A stretch of DNA of 64,000 bases. It comes from Polyangium fumosum (lineage in GTDB: Bacteria; Myxococcota_A; Polyangia; Polyangiales; Polyangiaceae). The DNA lies in NCBI RefSeq assembly GCF_005144585.1, contig NZ_SSMQ01000035.1, positions 1 to 64,000 of the forward strand. Direction: 5' to 3'. Below are positions 1-8,410 of the stretch, one piece after another. Numbering within the stretch: position 1 is the first letter of the stretch; every line of letters begins with the position of its first letter. Under the pieces are notes generated by a model. The model saw only the letters and a program-made list of their open reading frames with translations, searched no databases and had not been told where the DNA came from. Both the position numbers and the translations under genes were made by a program.

Positions 1-324
1 CAGAGGTTCGGGGAGCTCGCCCGTGAGCGCTTCCCAGCGATTGCGCGCAAGCTTGCGATGGTTCGCCGCGCGATAAAGCGCGACCGTGAAGAGCCAAGAC
101 CGCGCTTGCTCGCCCCCCACGAGGCCGTCCCGCCGTTGCCAGGCAACGAGAAAGACCTCCTGCACGAGATCGTCCACCTCGCGCGGCTCCACGCGGCCAT
201 GCTTGAGGAGGACGGAACGAACGAAGGGGCGGTACTCGCGGTAAAACCGCGCGAAGAGCGCCTCCGGGGAGGGAACGCTTGTAGGTTTCTTGGCGGATGC
301 AGGGCAGACGTCTACGTTGCTCAC
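1..324 (-). CDS. ECF-family RNA polymerase sigma factor, 5' part only
   Basis: The reverse strand reads 108 codons without a stop from a GTG at 324 to the window edge, so the C-terminal half lies outside. The visible part contains an ECF sigma region 2: a helix with FARFYREYRPFVRSVL, then DDLVQEVFLVAW, the conserved segment that contacts the RNA polymerase clamp and the -10 element. The segment SWLFTVALYRAANHRKLARN continues region 2. A GTGGAG sequence about 10 nt upstream could be the ribosome site. ECF factors direct RNA polymerase to stress or envelope promoters; the target here is unknown. No anti-sigma gene is visible on this side. Confidence 0.85.
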   Translation of the reverse strand, partial: MSNVDVCPASAKKPTSVPSPEALFARFYREYRPFVRSVLLKHGRVEPREVDDLVQEVFLVAWQRRDGLVGGEQARSWLFTVALYRAANHRKLARNRWEALTGELPEPL

Positions 325-566
325 AGCTTGTGAACTCCACTTCGCTTGGGGTTTGCAGGTCAGACGCCGGTCGGTGTTACCAGCACCGGCTGGCGTCGCT
401 TGCTTTTGTCTCATGAAGTGGGGGGAAAGGCAATCACGAAAGGCGTGGATTGGTTCGTCGCGGGAGAACCCGCGATCCATGCAGAATGCGGCGATGGCGC
501 TCGCAATGGGCCTGCTGATCCACGCCGAACGGGCGGGCCGCCCTGGGGGGACGGCCCGCCCTCGAA

Positions 567-899
567 TCACGATGCGCGGCGGTAGACGAGGCGTCCCAGC
601 GTGGCGATGACGTGGTCGATTCGATCGAGCACCCGTGCATCGACGGTGCCGATGTACCTCATGGCCTGGGCGACGTGGATGCAGGCCAGCACCTCTCGGG
701 CCGACCCCAGGGCCGTCTGATAACGTTGCCGTTTATGCCCCGCCGTGTTCCCGGCCCCTTCCGCCGTATTGAGCGCGACGCTCTGCATGGCCCTGCGCAG
801 TTGCCGAGCGAGATCCGAATCCCTCCGTTCGATCTGCTCCGCAATGCCAGCCGCGTCCCCCGCCATGACCAGGACGACCTCGTAAATCCTCAGCACCAT
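567..899 (-). CDS. Four-helix-bundle protein (23S rRNA intervening-sequence protein family)
   Basis: This 110-aa protein begins MVLRIYEVVLVMAGDAAGI and contains the family signature SVALNTAEGAGNTAGHKRQRY around residues 40-60, followed by ALGSAREVLACIHVAQAM. Members form homopentameric four-helix bundles. They were first found inside 23S rRNA intervening sequences but are often free-standing in myxobacteria; their molecular role is unknown. The length of 110-125 aa is normal for the family. No rRNA flanks it here. A 14-bp inverted repeat and a hexanucleotide microsatellite lie upstream. Family assignment is firm; function is not. Confidence 0.85.
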   Translation of the reverse strand: MVLRIYEVVLVMAGDAAGIAEQIERRDSDLARQLRRAMQSVALNTAEGAGNTAGHKRQRYQTALGSAREVLACIHVAQAMRYIGTVDARVLDRIDHVIATLGRLVYRRAS

Positions 900-1270
900 G
901 AAACCCTCCGCCCGACGACCCTTTCGCCGGGACCCCCGTCCCACACCGTCGCGCGCAGGCCTCTTCAAGGCTGCGCAGCACCGCGCGGAGCCGCGCGGAG
1001 CGCGAAGCGCGAGCACGGCGAGCACGGCATGGCCTTGAAGAGGCCGAGCACGACGGTACGCTTGCCGACCCCGAGCAGGATCCCCTGCGTCCCCGTCCCT
1101 CCTTGCATGTGCGCTTGACTTTCGCCCGCACATGCGCTCCCGCCCCCGCCCCCGCCCCCGCCCCCGCCCCCGCTCCCGCTCCCGCTCCCGCTCCCGCCCC
1201 CGCTCCCGCTCCCGCTCCCGCTCCCGCTCCCGCTCCCGCTCCCGCTCCCGCTCCCGCTCCCGCTCGCCCG
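900..1270. other. Non-coding interval with an inverted repeat and a hexanucleotide microsatellite
   Basis: No credible gene lies here; the long frames crossing it are artefacts of the repeat and of GC bias. It holds a perfect 14-bp inverted repeat (958-971 and 1032-1045, arms GGCCTCTTCAAGGC and GCCTTGAAGAGGCC) and a 6-bp tandem repeat at about 1138-1265. It lies upstream of the four-helix-bundle gene and downstream of the glycosyltransferase stop codon. Confidence 0.7.
1138..1265. repeat. Hexanucleotide tandem repeat (CCCGCC/CCCGCT)n
   Basis: About 21 copies of a 6-bp unit alternate between CCCGCC blocks and longer CCCGCT blocks. Read on the minus strand it is GGGAGC/GGGGGC repeated, with many closely spaced G-triplets that could form a G-quadruplex. 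It starts 5 nt beyond the stop codon of the glycosyltransferase gene, so it would lie in the 3' untranslated part of that transcript and in the leader region of the next minus-strand gene. Translated on the plus strand it gives Pro-Ala or Arg-Ser repeats, which explains the spurious long frames there. Confidence 0.95.
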
Positions 1271-3325
1271 TTATCGCGCTCCTCCCCCGCAAGAGACGAG
1301 CCGCGCCGACGGCGCCTCGCTCAGCACCTCGCACCGCGCGATCACGCCGTGCACCTGCGCGAGCACGAACGCGTCCCGCTCGATCACGAGCGTCGGACCT
1401 TCGTCGATCGCCGCGAGCAGGTGGTCCCGCGCTGCTTCCTTCGTGGCCTCGTCCATCCGATGCACCTGCACGAGCGGCAGGATCCGGCGGCCTGCTTGCT
1501 CCAGGACGAACTCGCCCGACACCTCGGTCCGTGGCCACGCAACGGGCGCGTTCGCCGCGCGCTGGAGGTAGTACACGAGCAGGGTCGCGTCGTAATGCGC
1601 GACCGTGACGATACGTCGCTCCGGCCGGCTCGCGGCGACCGCGGCGAAGCGAGGCATGAACGCGTCCGCGTCGGGCACGTAGGGGCGGTGCGCGCGAGGG
1701 GCGCCCATGGAAAACAGCACCGACAGCGACGCGCCGCCGAGCAGCGACCAGGCCCACGCCGGGACGCACCGGTGCCGCGCGACCGCGAGCGCGAACGCGA
1801 GCGCCGGGGCCACGGCGACGAAGTAATAGGTCTGCACGCGCGCCACCTTCGCGGCGAGCGTGATGCCGAGCGCGGTCACGAGCGCCGCGCCCACGGCCAC
1901 CACGGGCCCCACGTTTCGCCGCGTCCGGAGCCCGAGCATCGCGGCGCATCCCACGAGGAACGGCACCCCGGGACCCACGCACGACACCGTCTCGCCGAGC
2001 AGACCGAGCAGCATCGGGATCGGCGCGTGGCTGCCCCACGCGAGGTCCGGGAATCGCTCGGCCACCTCACGCGCGCCGTGATCGCGCACGACCGTCACGC
2101 CGAGCAGGACGAGCGCCGGCGCGCCGAGCGCGGCCCCCACGCCGATCGGCAGGGCCACGCTCCGCAGCGGCTTGCGTGCCGCGACGAGCCCGAGGAGCAC
2201 GCCCACGATCACCAGCGGCGCGAGGTAATACGTCCACGCGAGGAGCGCCGTCGACGCCGCGAGCCCGATCCGCGCCGCCCGCGAAGGCTTCTCCGCGAGC
2301 CGCGCCGCGAGCGCGCACGTCACCACGACGAGCAGCCCGAACAGCGGGATCTCGCTCACCTCCCGCGCGTGCACGACGAAACCGGGGCTCACGGCCACGA
2401 GGAGCGCCGCGATCGCCCCGAGCGGCCCTGCGCGCCCGCGCACGAGCCGCGCGCCCCACACGATCGCCGGCGCGACGAGCGCCCCCGCGATCGCCGCCGG
2501 CGCGCGCATGACCGCCTCGGAGTCCCCGAACGTTCTCGCGACGTGCAGCACGACGAACCAGAGCGGCGGGTGCCGATCTTCGAGCCCCTTGCCCGTCAGG
2601 ATCTCGCCGAGCGGCAGGGATCCCGTGAAGACACGTTGCACGTCCTGGTCGTGCACGAACGGCATCTCGAGGTGCAGCGCCCGCAGCACGAGCCCGAGAC
2701 CCAGGAGCGAACCTGCGACGAGCGCATCGCCACGCGGCAGGGATCCGAGCAGCGCCATCCCGAGCGCGAGCAGCGCCGGCACCACGATCCTGCGGAACCC
2801 CACGAGCCGCCCGAGCACGCGCCCCAGGAGCGGCAGCTCTGGCTCGGCCGCGAGTGGGATCGACGTGGGCGGGCCGAGCCCCGTGTCGTTCCGGTCGAGT
2901 GCGTCGCGGAGCGCCTGCGTCACGGCTTCCTGGTCCTCGGTCGGCGCCGTGGATCGCGGCGTCTCGTAGGCCACGCCGAAGCTCTTCGTCTCGCGCACGC
3001 CGGGCCATTGCCCCCGCTCCACGACGTGCAGCTCGATCCGCCCCGCAGGTCCTTCCGGCCCGGCCTCGCGCCGCGCCGTGAAGATGACGTCCTGCTCCTC
3101 GCCCCGCCGCGGCGGAGACAGGTGATACCCCCGCGCGATGACCACGCCCGGTGCGAGCGGGAGGAGCAGATCCTCCCACGTCGTCGTCCTCGGCGTTTCG
3201 ACGCCGGGCCGAAGCAAAAACGAGGCCGCGAGGAGCAAAATCCCGACGAGGAACACGCGGAGCCACGGCTTCTCCGCGAACGCCCTCGCCCTCCGGAGGG
3301 CACCGCGCCATTCCCGCTCCGCCAT
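1271..3325 (-). CDS. Membrane glycosyltransferase, GT39/ArnT-PMT-like (GT-C fold)
   Basis: The 684-aa product starts at an ATG (MAEREWRGAL); a longer frame begins upstream at 3439 but its extra 38 residues do not look coding. It has an N-terminal transmembrane segment (LRVFLVGILLLAASFLL), a periplasmic stretch of about 100 residues, then eight or more hydrophobic helices. The region after residue 200 carries the GT39-type pattern LHLEMPFVHDQDVQRVFTG and EDRHPPLWFVVLHV, where acidic residues face the membrane surface. Such enzymes move a sugar from a polyprenyl-phosphate carrier to protein or lipid in the periplasm. Donor and acceptor are unknown. It is divergent from the metallophosphoesterase gene at 3476. 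Confidence 0.75.
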   Translation of the reverse strand: MAEREWRGALRRARAFAEKPWLRVFLVGILLLAASFLLRPGVETPRTTTWEDLLLPLAPGVVIARGYHLSPPRRGEEQDVIFTARREAGPEGPAGRIELHVVERGQWPGVRETKSFGVAYETPRSTAPTEDQEAVTQALRDALDRNDTGLGPPTSIPLAAEPELPLLGRVLGRLVGFRRIVVPALLALGMALLGSLPRGDALVAGSLLGLGLVLRALHLEMPFVHDQDVQRVFTGSLPLGEILTGKGLEDRHPPLWFVVLHVARTFGDSEAVMRAPAAIAGALVAPAIVWGARLVRGRAGPLGAIAALLVAVSPGFVVHAREVSEIPLFGLLVVVTCALAARLAEKPSRAARIGLAASTALLAWTYYLAPLVIVGVLLGLVAARKPLRSVALPIGVGAALGAPALVLLGVTVVRDHGAREVAERFPDLAWGSHAPIPMLLGLLGETVSCVGPGVPFLVGCAAMLGLRTRRNVGPVVAVGAALVTALGITLAAKVARVQTYYFVAVAPALAFALAVARHRCVPAWAWSLLGGASLSVLFSMGAPRAHRPYVPDADAFMPRFAAVAASRPERRIVTVAHYDATLLVYYLQRAANAPVAWPRTEVSGEFVLEQAGRRILPLVQVHRMDEATKEAARDHLLAAIDEGPTLVIERDAFVLAQVHGVIARCEVLSEAPSARLVSCGGGAR

Positions 3326-3461
3326 CCGCAGCCTCGGGACGCTAAACGACGGCCCCCCGTGGGTAAAGTGGACACCACGAAAGGCCTGGAGGCCTCGGGA
3401 TCCTCGCGCGAGCGAGCGGCGAATCCCGGGCAAAAGCAATAGCTTGTGTGCTCGCGCGCCT

Positions 3462-3467
3462 TATACT
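3462..3467 (+). promoter_or_regulatory. Possible -10 element giving a leaderless transcript
   Basis: TATACT lies 8 nt before the GTG start at 3476, so transcription would begin at or within a base or two of the start codon. No Shine-Dalgarno sequence is visible, which fits leaderless initiation. No good -35 hexamer is seen at 16-18 nt, so this is tentative. Confidence 0.35.
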
Positions 3468-3475
3468 GATCCCTC

Positions 3476-4477
3476 GTGCCGAGCACCCCTCCCTCCGAAG
3501 GCTTGCTCCTCGAGCAGTACCGCGGCCACCTGCCCGGGGATGAGACCGTCGTCCCGCCTGCGGCCGTCGCCCGCGCCAAGACGCGCATCCAGGTCCGGCG
3601 CTTCGCGGGCCCCGCGCACTACACCGAACACCTCTCCCACCTGCGCATCGCGCACCTGACCGACCTCCACGTCGGCCGCGTGACCCCGTGGGCCGTGCAG
3701 CTCGCAGCCGTCGAGCTGACCAACGCGGAGAAGCCCGACCTCATCCTGCTCACGGGCGATTTCGTGTGCCACAGCCAGCAGTACCTCGACCGCCTGGAGG
3801 CCCTCGTGCGGCGCTTCGAGGCGCCCGTGATGGCGGTGCTCGGCAACCACGACTACTGGTCCGGCGCGGACGAGGTGCGAGGGGCCCTGCGGCGCGGCGG
3901 CGTCGAGGTCCTCGACAATCGCCACACCCTCATCGGCTTGCGCCACCAGATGCTCCAGGTCGTCGGCCTGGACGACGCGTACACCGGCCATGCGCGCAGG
4001 GACGAGGCCTTGAAGGGCCTGCGCCGGGATCTGCCGACGATCGCCATGTCCCACATCGCCGAGGAGGCCGACGGGCTCTGGGCCTTGGGCGACGTCCCGC
4101 TCGTCCTGTCCGGCCACACCCACGCGGGCCAGGTCACGCTCGCGCGCTTGCACGAGCTCTCGATCGGCAAGCTCGCGGGGCACCGCTACGTGCACGGCCT
4201 CTACGGCAGCCGCAGGAGCGGCGGCGCGCACCGCGGCGCGGTGTACGTCGGCGCGGGCATTGGCGCGTCCGTCATGCCGATTCGCCTCGGCGATCGAGGT
4301 CAACGCGAGGTCGCGATCTTCGAGCTCGGCTACGAGCCTGGTGCGATCGAAGAGCACCACGACGATCAGCCCCCGCTGCCCGGCCGTGCGCCTACGCCCG
4401 AGATCATGGCCAAGCGCGCCGCCGCGGTTGTCGCCAAGCGCGAGAAGCGCGAGCGCAAGAAGACCGGAACGGTCTAG
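3476..4477 (+). CDS. Metallophosphoesterase (calcineurin-like, YaeI/YkuE-like)
   Basis: This 333-aa protein has all five blocks of a dinuclear metallophosphatase: DLH at 63-65, GD at 94-95 (ILLTGDF), GNHD at 123-126, MSH at 191-193 and GHTH at 213-216. The order LTDLHVGRVT...GDF...GNHDYW...GHTHAGQ is typical of YaeI/YkuE-type enzymes, which are usually membrane-anchored and have been linked to lipid-phosphate hydrolysis. Here no signal peptide or membrane helix is visible, and a soluble N-terminal extension of about 55 residues precedes the domain. The C-terminus is a lysine- and arginine-rich tail. The true substrate cannot be told. Confidence 0.85.
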   Translation: MPSTPPSEGLLLEQYRGHLPGDETVVPPAAVARAKTRIQVRRFAGPAHYTEHLSHLRIAHLTDLHVGRVTPWAVQLAAVELTNAEKPDLILLTGDFVCHSQQYLDRLEALVRRFEAPVMAVLGNHDYWSGADEVRGALRRGGVEVLDNRHTLIGLRHQMLQVVGLDDAYTGHARRDEALKGLRRDLPTIAMSHIAEEADGLWALGDVPLVLSGHTHAGQVTLARLHELSIGKLAGHRYVHGLYGSRRSGGAHRGAVYVGAGIGASVMPIRLGDRGQREVAIFELGYEPGAIEEHHDDQPPLPGRAPTPEIMAKRAAAVVAKREKRERKKTGTV

Positions 4478-5306
4478 CCCGCGCGCACGCCCCCTCGGAG
4501 CCACGCGCCCGTGGCCCGCTCGCAAAACACCTCCAGGGTCTTGCCGCCGGCCCCGTGGAAGAACCGTACACAGCGCCGTTCTTCCGCCCCAGGGTCTCGC
4601 TCGTGCGTGGTTCCAGGCGAGGGGCGAACAGCCTCCACGGCGTCCGGGGCCGTGACTCGCTGCGACGGCCCACGAGGAGATCCATGCTCCAGCCGAACAT
4701 GTGCCCTCGGCTGTCGACGGCGCGTGTTCGGCGGCGTGATGGATGCCTCCGCTTGGCGAGGGCCTGAGGTCCGTGGTGCGCCCCCCTGGCGTTGGCCTGG
4801 CTCCTCGCCGGTCGTCCCCCGCGACAAGGCCCGGAGGCGTCTGACGGTGCGTGTTCGGCCGCTCGACAAGGCCCCTCGGGCGCCGCCGGACCGTGCCTTC
4901 ACGCTCGACCTTCCACCGGGACCACGCCTCGCTCCGTGTCCGGCGGCGAGACGCTCGCCCTGTCGCGCCGACGCACCTTGTTCGGCTTCGTGCCCGAAGG
5001 TCTCGCGTGGCGACGTGACGCGTCACGGCGCCGAAACACACGAGGACGAGCTCCGACACCGCCTGTCGAGCTGTGTTCCAAGCCAATGGCACATACGTGG
5101 CCGCTTGAACCTGCAGCCCTGCCGCCTTGGTGGGCGTCGTCATCGCCTGTCTTGCTTGCGGCCGTTCGATGAACTGCGCATCGCGCAGTTCATCGACCCC
5201 GGGTCCAGCGCCTCGCTGGTCCGGGTCCAGGGGTGGACAACCCCTGGTGGGGCCTGGGGCGACGCCCCAGCTCCGCGCCTCCCGAAGGAGACCCATGGCT
5301 TTGGGG
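4478..5306. other. Gene-poor interval of about 830 bp
   Basis: Reading frames occur on both strands, but none has recognisable domains or a ribosome site, and all are rich in Arg, Pro and Ala as expected from GC-rich non-coding DNA. A minus-strand frame ending near 4474 finishes with a protein-like stretch (RFFHGAGGKTLEVFCERATG), which could be a decayed gene end. The right end carries copy A of the multi-hairpin repeat. Confidence 0.6.
5166..5275 (+). repeat. Multi-hairpin dispersed repeat, copy A
   Basis: The element starts with a perfect 14-bp stem (5166-5179 TCGATGAACTGCGC; 5183-5196 GCGCAGTTCATCGA; loop ATC). Shorter hairpins follow: GGTCCAGC/GCTGGTCC, CAGGGG/CCCCTG and CTGGGGC/GCCCCAG. 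Two further copies lie at 44259-44362 (reverse) and 44454-44560 (forward). All three are intergenic. It resembles REP/BIME-type non-coding repeats; no transposase is nearby. Confidence 0.85.
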
Positions 5307-5777
5307 CTAGACGCGATGCGCTTCGAACTTTGCGTGGACGAAGCGCAGCACGTCGTCCCGGTGCTTCTGCGCGCTGAGTTCGTGGTGGAAGACGGCCTCG
5401 ATGACCATCGTCGGGCTCACGACGAACGTGTATCGCTGCGCCACCCCCACGACCGGCCAGAGCACGTCGTAGGCGCGGGCGATCTGCTTGTCTGCGTCTC
5501 CGATGAGCGGGAAGGGCACGTGGAGGTCGCCGGCGAATTTGCACTGCGTGTTGGTGTCGTCCGTGCTCACGCCGACGAGGTTTGCGCCGGCCAGCAAGAG
5601 CTCGTTGTAGTTGTCCCGGAAGGCTGTGGTCTCGCCCGTGCAGACGGGCGTGAAGGCCTTCGGGAAGAAGTACACGACGGTGCATAGCCCCTCTTGTTTG
5701 GAGAGGACGAACCGGGTGCCGGCGCTCGTCTGTGCGTCGATCTCCGGCGCGTGATCTCCGACCTTGAGCGCGCTCAT
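5307..5777 (-). CDS. Peroxiredoxin, Bcp/PrxQ-like
   Basis: The 156-aa protein has the thioredoxin-fold peroxiredoxin signature FFPKAFTPVCTGET, placing the peroxidatic cysteine at C46 with the active-site Thr and Pro (T43, P44). It would reduce H2O2 or organic peroxides in the cytoplasm using a thioredoxin-like donor. Bcp proteins often have a resolving cysteine five residues after the first; here that position is Thr51, so C79 (NTQCKF) or C32 might resolve, or the enzyme may be 1-Cys. The length fits the family. The ATG start lacks a clear Shine-Dalgarno. The MoxR/DUF5682 pair lies 134 nt upstream on the same strand. Confidence 0.9.
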   Translation of the reverse strand: MSALKVGDHAPEIDAQTSAGTRFVLSKQEGLCTVVYFFPKAFTPVCTGETTAFRDNYNELLLAGANLVGVSTDDTNTQCKFAGDLHVPFPLIGDADKQIARAYDVLWPVVGVAQRYTFVVSPTMVIEAVFHHELSAQKHRDDVLRFVHAKFEAHRV

Positions 5778-5911
5778 CGTAGAGAGGGGTAGCAAAGCGA
5801 TAGGAGCGCGTCGAGCGGGGCCGGAAGGCCTGAGGGCGCGCGGCTCCTCACTCGCCGCGCGAGCCGCGCCGTCACCTCGGCCCGCATCGAATCCGCGCGC
5901 GAGGCGCCGCG

Positions 5912-8410
5912 TCAGCGATTCGGCTCCGGGACCGAACCTGCCCACGCCGCCTCGGCTTCGAGCCAGCGAAGCTCCCACGCCGAGAGCCGCGCCACTTCTT
6001 CGGGCGGCAAGGGCGAGACGATCCGCGCCTCCGCGGCGCCGAGGCCGAGCAGCTTCGCGGCGCGGGAAGAGATCTCTTCGAGTTCCCGAGGGCCGAGCCG
6101 CGTGAGGGCGCGGCGCAGGGACGGGAGCGACGCGAGGAAGCCCTCGAAGCTGCCCGAAGACACGTGCGCGATGAGCGCTTCGAGCAGCGATGGCTCGTCG
6201 AGCAACGCGCGCGGCGAGAGCGCGAGCAGGCCTTCGAGGTACGCGCCCTTCGCCTCGGGCCGCCCCCGCGCCGCCTCGAAATGCGCGCCGAGCTCCGCGC
6301 CGTGCCCCGCGCCGAGGCTCACGAGCAGCCCGTCGAGCGCCCCCAGCACGAGCGGCGACGTCGCCCGCGCGATCTCCCGCGCAGCGCGCGCCTTCGCCAG
6401 CACGAGCTCGCGCGCGGGGCCCATCCCGTCGTCCGCGAGCGTCGCGCCCCCGAGATCCATGAGCAGCGCCGGCACCTCCGAGGCCCGCGCCCCCGACGTC
6501 TGCGCGAGCCGCCCGAGCCCGCGCGCCCCCGCCTCGTACGCTGCGCGCCCGAGCGCGTCGAGCCACGCCGCTTTGGGGAGGCCGAGCCGCGCGCGTTGCG
6601 CCCGCACCCGCCGGAGCCTCCGCGCCGCTTCGAGGAGCGAGCGTGGATCCTCGTCTGCGTGGATCGCCGCCTTCAGCGCCGGCGCGAGCCGCTGGCAGAT
6701 CGCTTCGAGGCCCATCCGCACGCCTCGACCCACGCACGCCGCGATCGCCCCCGCGCGGCCTTCGCCTTCCCGCGCCGCGCGCGCGAGCTGCCGCGCGGCC
6801 GCCTCCTCCACGCTCGCCCCCTCCGCCGCGAGCTCCAGGAGCCGCGCGTCCACCTCCGGCGCGTAGGCCACGGTCCAGCGCTCCGTCGTCGCCTCGAGCG
6901 TGGTAAACGCTTGGGGCTTTGGGTCGCCTTCGGCGCCCTTCGCCCCAAACCCCTCCGCGTCGCCTGCGCCGACCTGCGTCGCGAAGCCGAGCCCGAGCCA
7001 CGCCGTGCGATGCAAGAACCACGAGCACCGCCGCGCCTTCCTCGACGTCGCGAGCGAGAGCTCGATCCCGCGCGGCGGCCCTGCCGAGGGCAAGAGCCCG
7101 AGCGCCTCGGCCGTCTCCCGGAAGTCCCGCGTGAGCGGGCTCGGACCTGCTTTCGGCCCGAGCTTGCCCATCCGGCTGCCGCGCAGCGCCTCGCCGAGCG
7201 CCGCGATCACCCGCCGCCCCGAGACCCGCAGCTCGCCTTTCACGAAGCAACTCGTCGCGGCCTCGATCACCTCGGCCCGCCCGATCTTCGGCCGTCCCCG
7301 CAGCGACGCGAGCTCCCGCGCGAACGCGAGCGCCGCGATCGCGTCGGCCGGGCCGAGCGCGTCGCCCTCGGCCCGCGCCCGCCGGATCGTCTCGAGCAGC
7401 ACGCGCTCCGCCGCCTGCGCGAAGGGATCCGCCTCCGCCCGCGCTTCCCACACGTGCTGGTAGAACGCCGGCCCGCTCATCCCCGGCGCGTAGCCGAGCA
7501 GCGCGTCGAGCCGCGGGAACGTGTACGGCACGAGCCGCACCTCCGCGTCCACGTCTTCCCTCGGCGCCGGCCGCAGCTCGGCCAGCGTCTCGCGCGCGCT
7601 GCCGAGCGCGACCACGTGCAGCGCCCCCGCCACCACGAGCACGCGCTTGCCTCGTTGCGCCGCCGCCTCCGCGATCTTCGCCGCCATGAACCGCTCGCGA
7701 AAGAGCGTCCCGTCCGCTTCGAGCTCCTCCTGCCCGAACGTCCGCCGCGTCGCGAGCGCGTACGCGCCCACCGCGAGCGCCCAGCCCTCGGGGGTCTCGT
7801 CCCAGCCTCCCTGCTCGAAGAGCGCCTCCCACAGCTCGTCGAAGTCGCGCGCGCCTGCCCGCACGCAGAGCGCCGCCGTGAACCGGCTCCGCCCGAACCA
7901 CGCGCCCGCGTCTTGCCCGAGCCGCTCGCCGAGCGCTCGCTCCGCCGAGGGGAGATCGTCCTCGCCCGCGTCCGTCTCCTCCTCGGGCAGCGGCGAGAGC
8001 CGATCGATGAAGCGCACCTCGGCGCCGCTCGCCTTCGCGTAGCGCAGCGCCACGAGCTCGGGCGAGTAGTCGCAGAACGGGTAATACGCCCGGGATCGCG
8101 GCGCCTCGGCGGCGCGGATCTCGTCGCGCCGCGCGACGAAGCGCGGGCTCTTGCCTTCGGTCATCGCGCAGAGCGCGAAGGGCGCGCGGCTCTCCGGATC
8201 GAGCAGCGCTTCGAGCTGCTCCTCGAACGGCGCGGGCAGCTCGACGAGGATCACGTCGGGCGCGAAGCGCGGCAGGAACGCTTCGAGCTTCGCCGCGCAC
8301 GTCGGGCTCTGGTGGCGCACGGGAAAAAAGGCGAGCGAGGTCGACAACCCGAGCCGCTTCGCGACCTCGGCGCGCGTCTCCTTCGGCGCTCCGAGGTCTC
8401 CGAGGGTCAT
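5912..8410 (-). CDS. DUF5682 family protein (partner of MoxR AAA ATPases)
   Basis: This 832-aa protein starts at an ATG overlapping the stop of the MoxR-like gene (ATGA), so the two are translationally coupled. The N-terminal half has the DUF5682 landmarks: FFPVRHQSP (res. 28-36), VILVELPAPF (53-62), YYPFCDYSPELVALRYAK (109-126) and RVLVVAGALHVVALG (256-270), a pattern reminiscent of TraB/ChaN-like folds. The C-terminal half is alanine-rich and helical. DUF5682 genes usually accompany a MoxR ATPase, a VWA protein and sometimes a SWIM-domain protein in clusters of unknown, possibly chaperone or defence-like, role. Here the VWA gene is absent. Residues about 481-501 are encoded by a GC-rich palindrome that looks inserted in frame. 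Confidence 0.8.
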   Translation of the reverse strand: MTLGDLGAPKETRAEVAKRLGLSTSLAFFPVRHQSPTCAAKLEAFLPRFAPDVILVELPAPFEEQLEALLDPESRAPFALCAMTEGKSPRFVARRDEIRAAEAPRSRAYYPFCDYSPELVALRYAKASGAEVRFIDRLSPLPEEETDAGEDDLPSAERALGERLGQDAGAWFGRSRFTAALCVRAGARDFDELWEALFEQGGWDETPEGWALAVGAYALATRRTFGQEELEADGTLFRERFMAAKIAEAAAQRGKRVLVVAGALHVVALGSARETLAELRPAPREDVDAEVRLVPYTFPRLDALLGYAPGMSGPAFYQHVWEARAEADPFAQAAERVLLETIRRARAEGDALGPADAIAALAFARELASLRGRPKIGRAEVIEAATSCFVKGELRVSGRRVIAALGEALRGSRMGKLGPKAGPSPLTRDFRETAEALGLLPSAGPPRGIELSLATSRKARRCSWFLHRTAWLGLGFATQVGAGDAEGFGAKGAEGDPKPQAFTTLEATTERWTVAYAPEVDARLLELAAEGASVEEAAARQLARAAREGEGRAGAIAACVGRGVRMGLEAICQRLAPALKAAIHADEDPRSLLEAARRLRRVRAQRARLGLPKAAWLDALGRAAYEAGARGLGRLAQTSGARASEVPALLMDLGGATLADDGMGPARELVLAKARAAREIARATSPLVLGALDGLLVSLGAGHGAELGAHFEAARGRPEAKGAYLEGLLALSPRALLDEPSLLEALIAHVSSGSFEGFLASLPSLRRALTRLGPRELEEISSRAAKLLGLGAAEARIVSPLPPEEVARLSAWELRWLEAEAAWAGSVPEPNR
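6907..6970 (-). repeat. Palindromic element embedded in frame in the DUF5682 gene
   Basis: On the minus strand it begins GAGGGGTTTGGGGCGAAG and its other arm reads GGCGACCCAAAGCCCC, forming an imperfect hairpin with TTGGGGC, GGG and CGCC paired. It encodes GAGDAEGFGAKGAEGDPKPQ, a low-complexity insert between two ordinary stretches. The end sequence (CGCCCCAAACCCC in reverse) matches the elements at 48744-48790 and 63172-63214. Confidence 0.55.

Noticed and set aside
1103-3442. Long plus-strand frame (779 codons) opposite the GT39 gene
   Set aside because: It is Arg/His-rich without domains, and its start lies in the microsatellite; the minus-strand protein has clear membrane and family features.
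5140-5685. Minus-strand gene spanning the multi-hairpin repeat and peroxiredoxin
   Set aside because: It overlaps the peroxiredoxin in another frame and its end is translated repeat sequence.
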